Below, piece by piece: positions 6,236-8,040 of a stretch of 8,040 nucleotides of DNA. Below the pieces are notes generated by a model. It did no database searches, was not told the DNA's origin, and was given only the letters and a program-made list of their open reading frames with translations. Every line of letters begins with the position of its first letter. Within the stretch, counting starts at the first letter, position 1. The position numbers and the translations under genes were made by a program. The stretch comes from JBBIRT01 sp037441725 (GTDB lineage Bacteria > Desulfobacterota > BSN033 > UBA1163). Location: assembly GCA_037441725.1 (NCBI GenBank), contig JBBIRT010000140.1, positions 1 to 8,040 of the forward strand. The letters run 5' to 3'.

Positions 6236-7963
6236 TTAATAAACTCTCGTCTCTGGTTGAAACCTCGTGATCTTTACAGGTTTGTACCTCACCTCTGGGC
6301 CTTTTGAAGTTTGTAAGATAAAAGTATGTTTTAAAAAATAGCGATCTGAACGAAATGGAAAATCTTCACGGTAATGGGCCCCCCGACTTTCTCGGCGGTT
6401 TAGGGCACTGATAAGAATTATTTCAGAGAGGTTGAGTTGATGGAACAACTCGATGGCCTCCATCAACTCGTAGTTAAAAATCTTTCCTTTATTGAAGAGG
6501 GCTATCCTCTGACTCCGATCTTTTAAGGCACGGATCTCTTCGATCCCTTTTTTTAGACCCTCCTCATTTCGGAAAACAGATCCATATTCCGTCATGATAG
6601 ATTGCATCTGCCTTCGAAGAGGAGCAACCCTCTCCTCTCCTTTTCGATTCAGAAGCCCAGATATCCAATCCCCCAAAAATTTTAAAGGCTCTCCTGAGGG
6701 GGAAGGAGGATCCATCCTCTTAACCCATTCCCTCATGGCTATCCCACTTCTTCTCCCAAAAACGAGTAGGTCGAGAAGGGAGTTGCAACCCAGTCGAGTG
6801 GCTCCATGAACGGAAACACAGGCACATTCTCCGGCGGCAAATAATCCTTGGATNNNNNNNNNNCCTTTCTCATCCCCCAACACCCTTCCATCTACATCCG
6901 TAGGAATTCCACCCATGATATAATGGCAGGTCGGAGCAACCGGAATAGGATCATAGACTGGATCGACCCCCAAATAGATCCTGGAAAAGGACGCTACCTC
7001 CCAGAGTTTTTCCTTTATCTTCTCCTCTCCAAGATGGGTGAGATCAAGATGGACATAATCCTTCCTGCCGATTCCTCTCCCCTCTCTGATTTCTTTCAGG
7101 ATAGCTCGGGAGACAACATCCCTTGGGGCCAGATCCCTTACGGTTGGAGCATACCGTTCCATAAAACGCTCACCCAATCGGTTCCTTAAAACCCCCCCTT
7201 CTCCTCTGGCTGCCTCGCTGATCAGGATTCCGGAAGGATAAAGGCCTGTCGGATGGAATTGAATAAATTCCATATCCTCAAGGGGGATCCCTGATTGATA
7301 AACGAGGTTAAATACCTCACCCGTGGTTGCATTTCCATTAGAGGTAATTTTATAGATTTTTCCACATCCTCCAGTAGCAAGGAGAATGGCTTTGGCTTGA
7401 AGGAGGTTCAGTTCGCCCGTTGCCAAATCATAGGTAATCCCTCCGATACACCTTTTTCCCTCCATCAGTAGAGAAAGAAGATAGTGCTCAGGATAGAACT
7501 TTACCTGGCGACGTAAACATTGATCATAGAGAGTATCCTCTACCACTCTTCCTGTATGGTCTGCAGCATAGCAGGCTCTCTTGACAGGTCTTTTCCCATA
7601 GTCTCGAGTATGACCTCCAAAATTTCGTTGGGCAATCTTCCCCTCGGGGGTGCGACTGAAAGGAACTCCCATATGTTCCAACTCATAGATGACCCTGGGA
7701 GCATCCTTCACCATGATCTCAATGGCATCCTGATCCCCTAAATAATCTCCTCCTCTGACCGTGTCATAGAAATACCATTCCCAGTGATCCTCTTCTTCAT
7801 TTCCAAGAGGCGCAGTAATCCCTCCTTGGGCCGCACCAGAATGGGATCGAGTTGGAAAAACCTTGCTCACCACTGCCACATCAGCTCCATCCGCACATTC
7901 TACTGCAGCTCGAAGCCCTGCCAAACCCGCTCCAACGATAACAATGTCATGGGACCATCTCAT
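6236..7963 (-). CDS. sdhA: Succinate dehydrogenase flavoprotein subunit
   Basis: Catalytic subunit of complex II. It oxidises succinate to fumarate on covalently bound FAD at the inner face of the cytoplasmic membrane and passes electrons to SdhB. The N-terminus has the dinucleotide fold VIVGAGLAGLRAA (residues 8-20). TRSHSGAAQGG follows, with His41 at the covalent-FAD position. FHPTG carries His237, ISEAARGEGG Ser249-Glu250, APRDVVSRAI the putative proton-shuttle Arg281, PTCHYIMGG His347, and GATRLGCNSLLD Arg390. All match substrate-site positions of E. coli SdhA except Ser249, which is Thr there. About 575 residues is normal for the family. The ATG has a ribosome site (AAGGGAAGG) just upstream. 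Ten Ns (6854-6863) interrupt codons 367-370, but the frame continues. The TAA stop is 14 bases before sdhB. Fumarate reductase is an alternative role that sequence alone cannot exclude. Confidence 0.96.
   Translation of the reverse strand: MRWSHDIVIVGAGLAGLRAAVECADGADVAVVSKVFPTRSHSGAAQGGITAPLGNEEEDHWEWYFYDTVRGGDYLGDQDAIEIMVKDAPRVIYELEHMGVPFSRTPEGKIAQRNFGGHTRDYGKRPVKRACYAADHTGRVVEDTLYDQCLRRQVKFYPEHYLLSLLMEGKRCIGGITYDLATGELNLLQAKAILLATGGCGKIYKITSNGNATTGEVFNLVYQSGIPLEDMEFIQFHPTGLYPSGILISEAARGEGGVLRNRLGERFMERYAPTVRDLAPRDVVSRAILKEIREGRGIGRKDYVHLDLTHLGEEKIKEKLWEVASFSRIYLGVDPVYDPIPVAPTCHYIMGGIPTDVDGRVLGDEKXXXXIQGLFAAGECACVSVHGATRLGCNSLLDLLVFGRRSGIAMREWVKRMDPPSPSGEPLKFLGDWISGLLNRKGEERVAPLRRQMQSIMTEYGSVFRNEEGLKKGIEEIRALKDRSQRIALFNKGKIFNYELMEAIELFHQLNLSEIILISALNRRESRGAHYREDFPFRSDRYFLKHTFILQTSKGPEVRYKPVKITRFQPETRVY
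6854..6863. other. Ten-base assembly gap (Ns) inside sdhA
   Basis: Ten consecutive Ns fall in the sdhA codons just before the conserved IQGLFAAGECAC segment. The codon at the gap's upstream edge (in sdhA sense) reads GGN, so residue 367 is Gly whatever the missing base. That leaves three wholly unknown residues (368-370). The reading frame is the same on both sides at this gap length. This region is a variable loop in the family, so the true length may differ by whole codons. Confidence 0.95.
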
Positions 7964-7974
7964 AAAACCTTCCC

Positions 7975-8040
7975 TTACTCCAAGTGGCCTCCATCAAGAG
8001 TCATGAAAGAGACTAAGGGACCTTCCCCGCAATTAGCATC
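7975..8040 (-). other. Possible 3' end of an upstream gene (open frame, 21 codons)
   Basis: The minus-strand frame entering from the right edge is open for 21 codons and ends in TAA 11 bases before the sdhA start. The tail reads DANCGEGPLVSFMTLDGGHL plus one Glu, which resembles no C-terminus I recognise and is not hydrophobic as an SdhC or SdhD end would be. A second frame ends earlier, in TAG at 8013-8015, after the residues MLIAGKVP. It could equally be the tail of a membrane anchor gene. With so little sequence neither frame can be preferred. In sdhCAB-type operons the anchor gene sits directly here, so one of these ends may belong to sdhC; that is inference from gene order only. Confidence 0.25.

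Noticed and set aside
6848..7189. Plus-strand ORF of 113 codons opposite sdhA
   Set aside because: It lies wholly inside the conserved sdhA gene, spans the N gap and has no family resemblance. It is a shadow frame.
1..8040. CRISPR arrays, tRNA or rRNA genes, insertion sequences, integrase sites
   Set aside because: No repeated units, RNA-gene signatures, transposase-like proteins or terminal repeats were seen on either strand. Nearly all the window is accounted for by respiratory genes.

Overview
The window is a compact block of aerobic respiratory genes. Every confident gene lies on the minus strand, so transcription runs from the right end to the left. The organism is a bacterium with moderate base composition. 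A run of ten Ns inside sdhA points to a draft assembly or a metagenome bin. The oxidase is a caa3-type haem-copper oxidase of the A2 kind, with a cytochrome c domain fused to subunit II. The UbiA-family farnesyltransferase carries an NQxQERDxD motif. Together these recall deltaproteobacteria-like or related lineages, but this is an impression and not a phylogenetic result.

Right part (about 8040 to 5508): sdhA, the flavoprotein subunit of succinate dehydrogenase, then sdhB, the iron-sulfur subunit, 14 bases apart. No membrane-anchor gene (sdhC or sdhD) lies between or after them. An anchor would have to be upstream, outside the window, where only about 77 bases are visible.

Middle: a 177-base AT-rich gap (5331-5507) is the only real intergenic space. 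It holds a plausible minus-strand promoter for the oxidase operon. It also holds, on the plus strand, a perfect TATAAT and a strong AAGGAGG in front of a 14-codon ORF, which may be chance.

Left part (5330 to 110): a tightly packed oxidase operon in the order sco (copper chaperone), ctaD (subunit I), ctaE (subunit III), ctaF (subunit IV), ctaC (subunit II with cytochrome c) and ctaB (haem O synthase). Apart from the 40-base sco-distal junction before ctaE, gaps are between -4 and 13 bases. At the extreme left the first 21 codons of another gene begin after a good ribosome binding site; its product is not recognised.

Working together: SdhAB passes electrons from succinate to the quinone pool. 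The caa3 oxidase takes electrons from the cytochrome c level and reduces oxygen. CtaB starts haem A synthesis, and Sco delivers copper to the CuA site of subunit II. All key metal ligands of subunits I and II are present, so the oxidase should be functional. I see no previously undescribed system here. The points worth a second look are details of known families.
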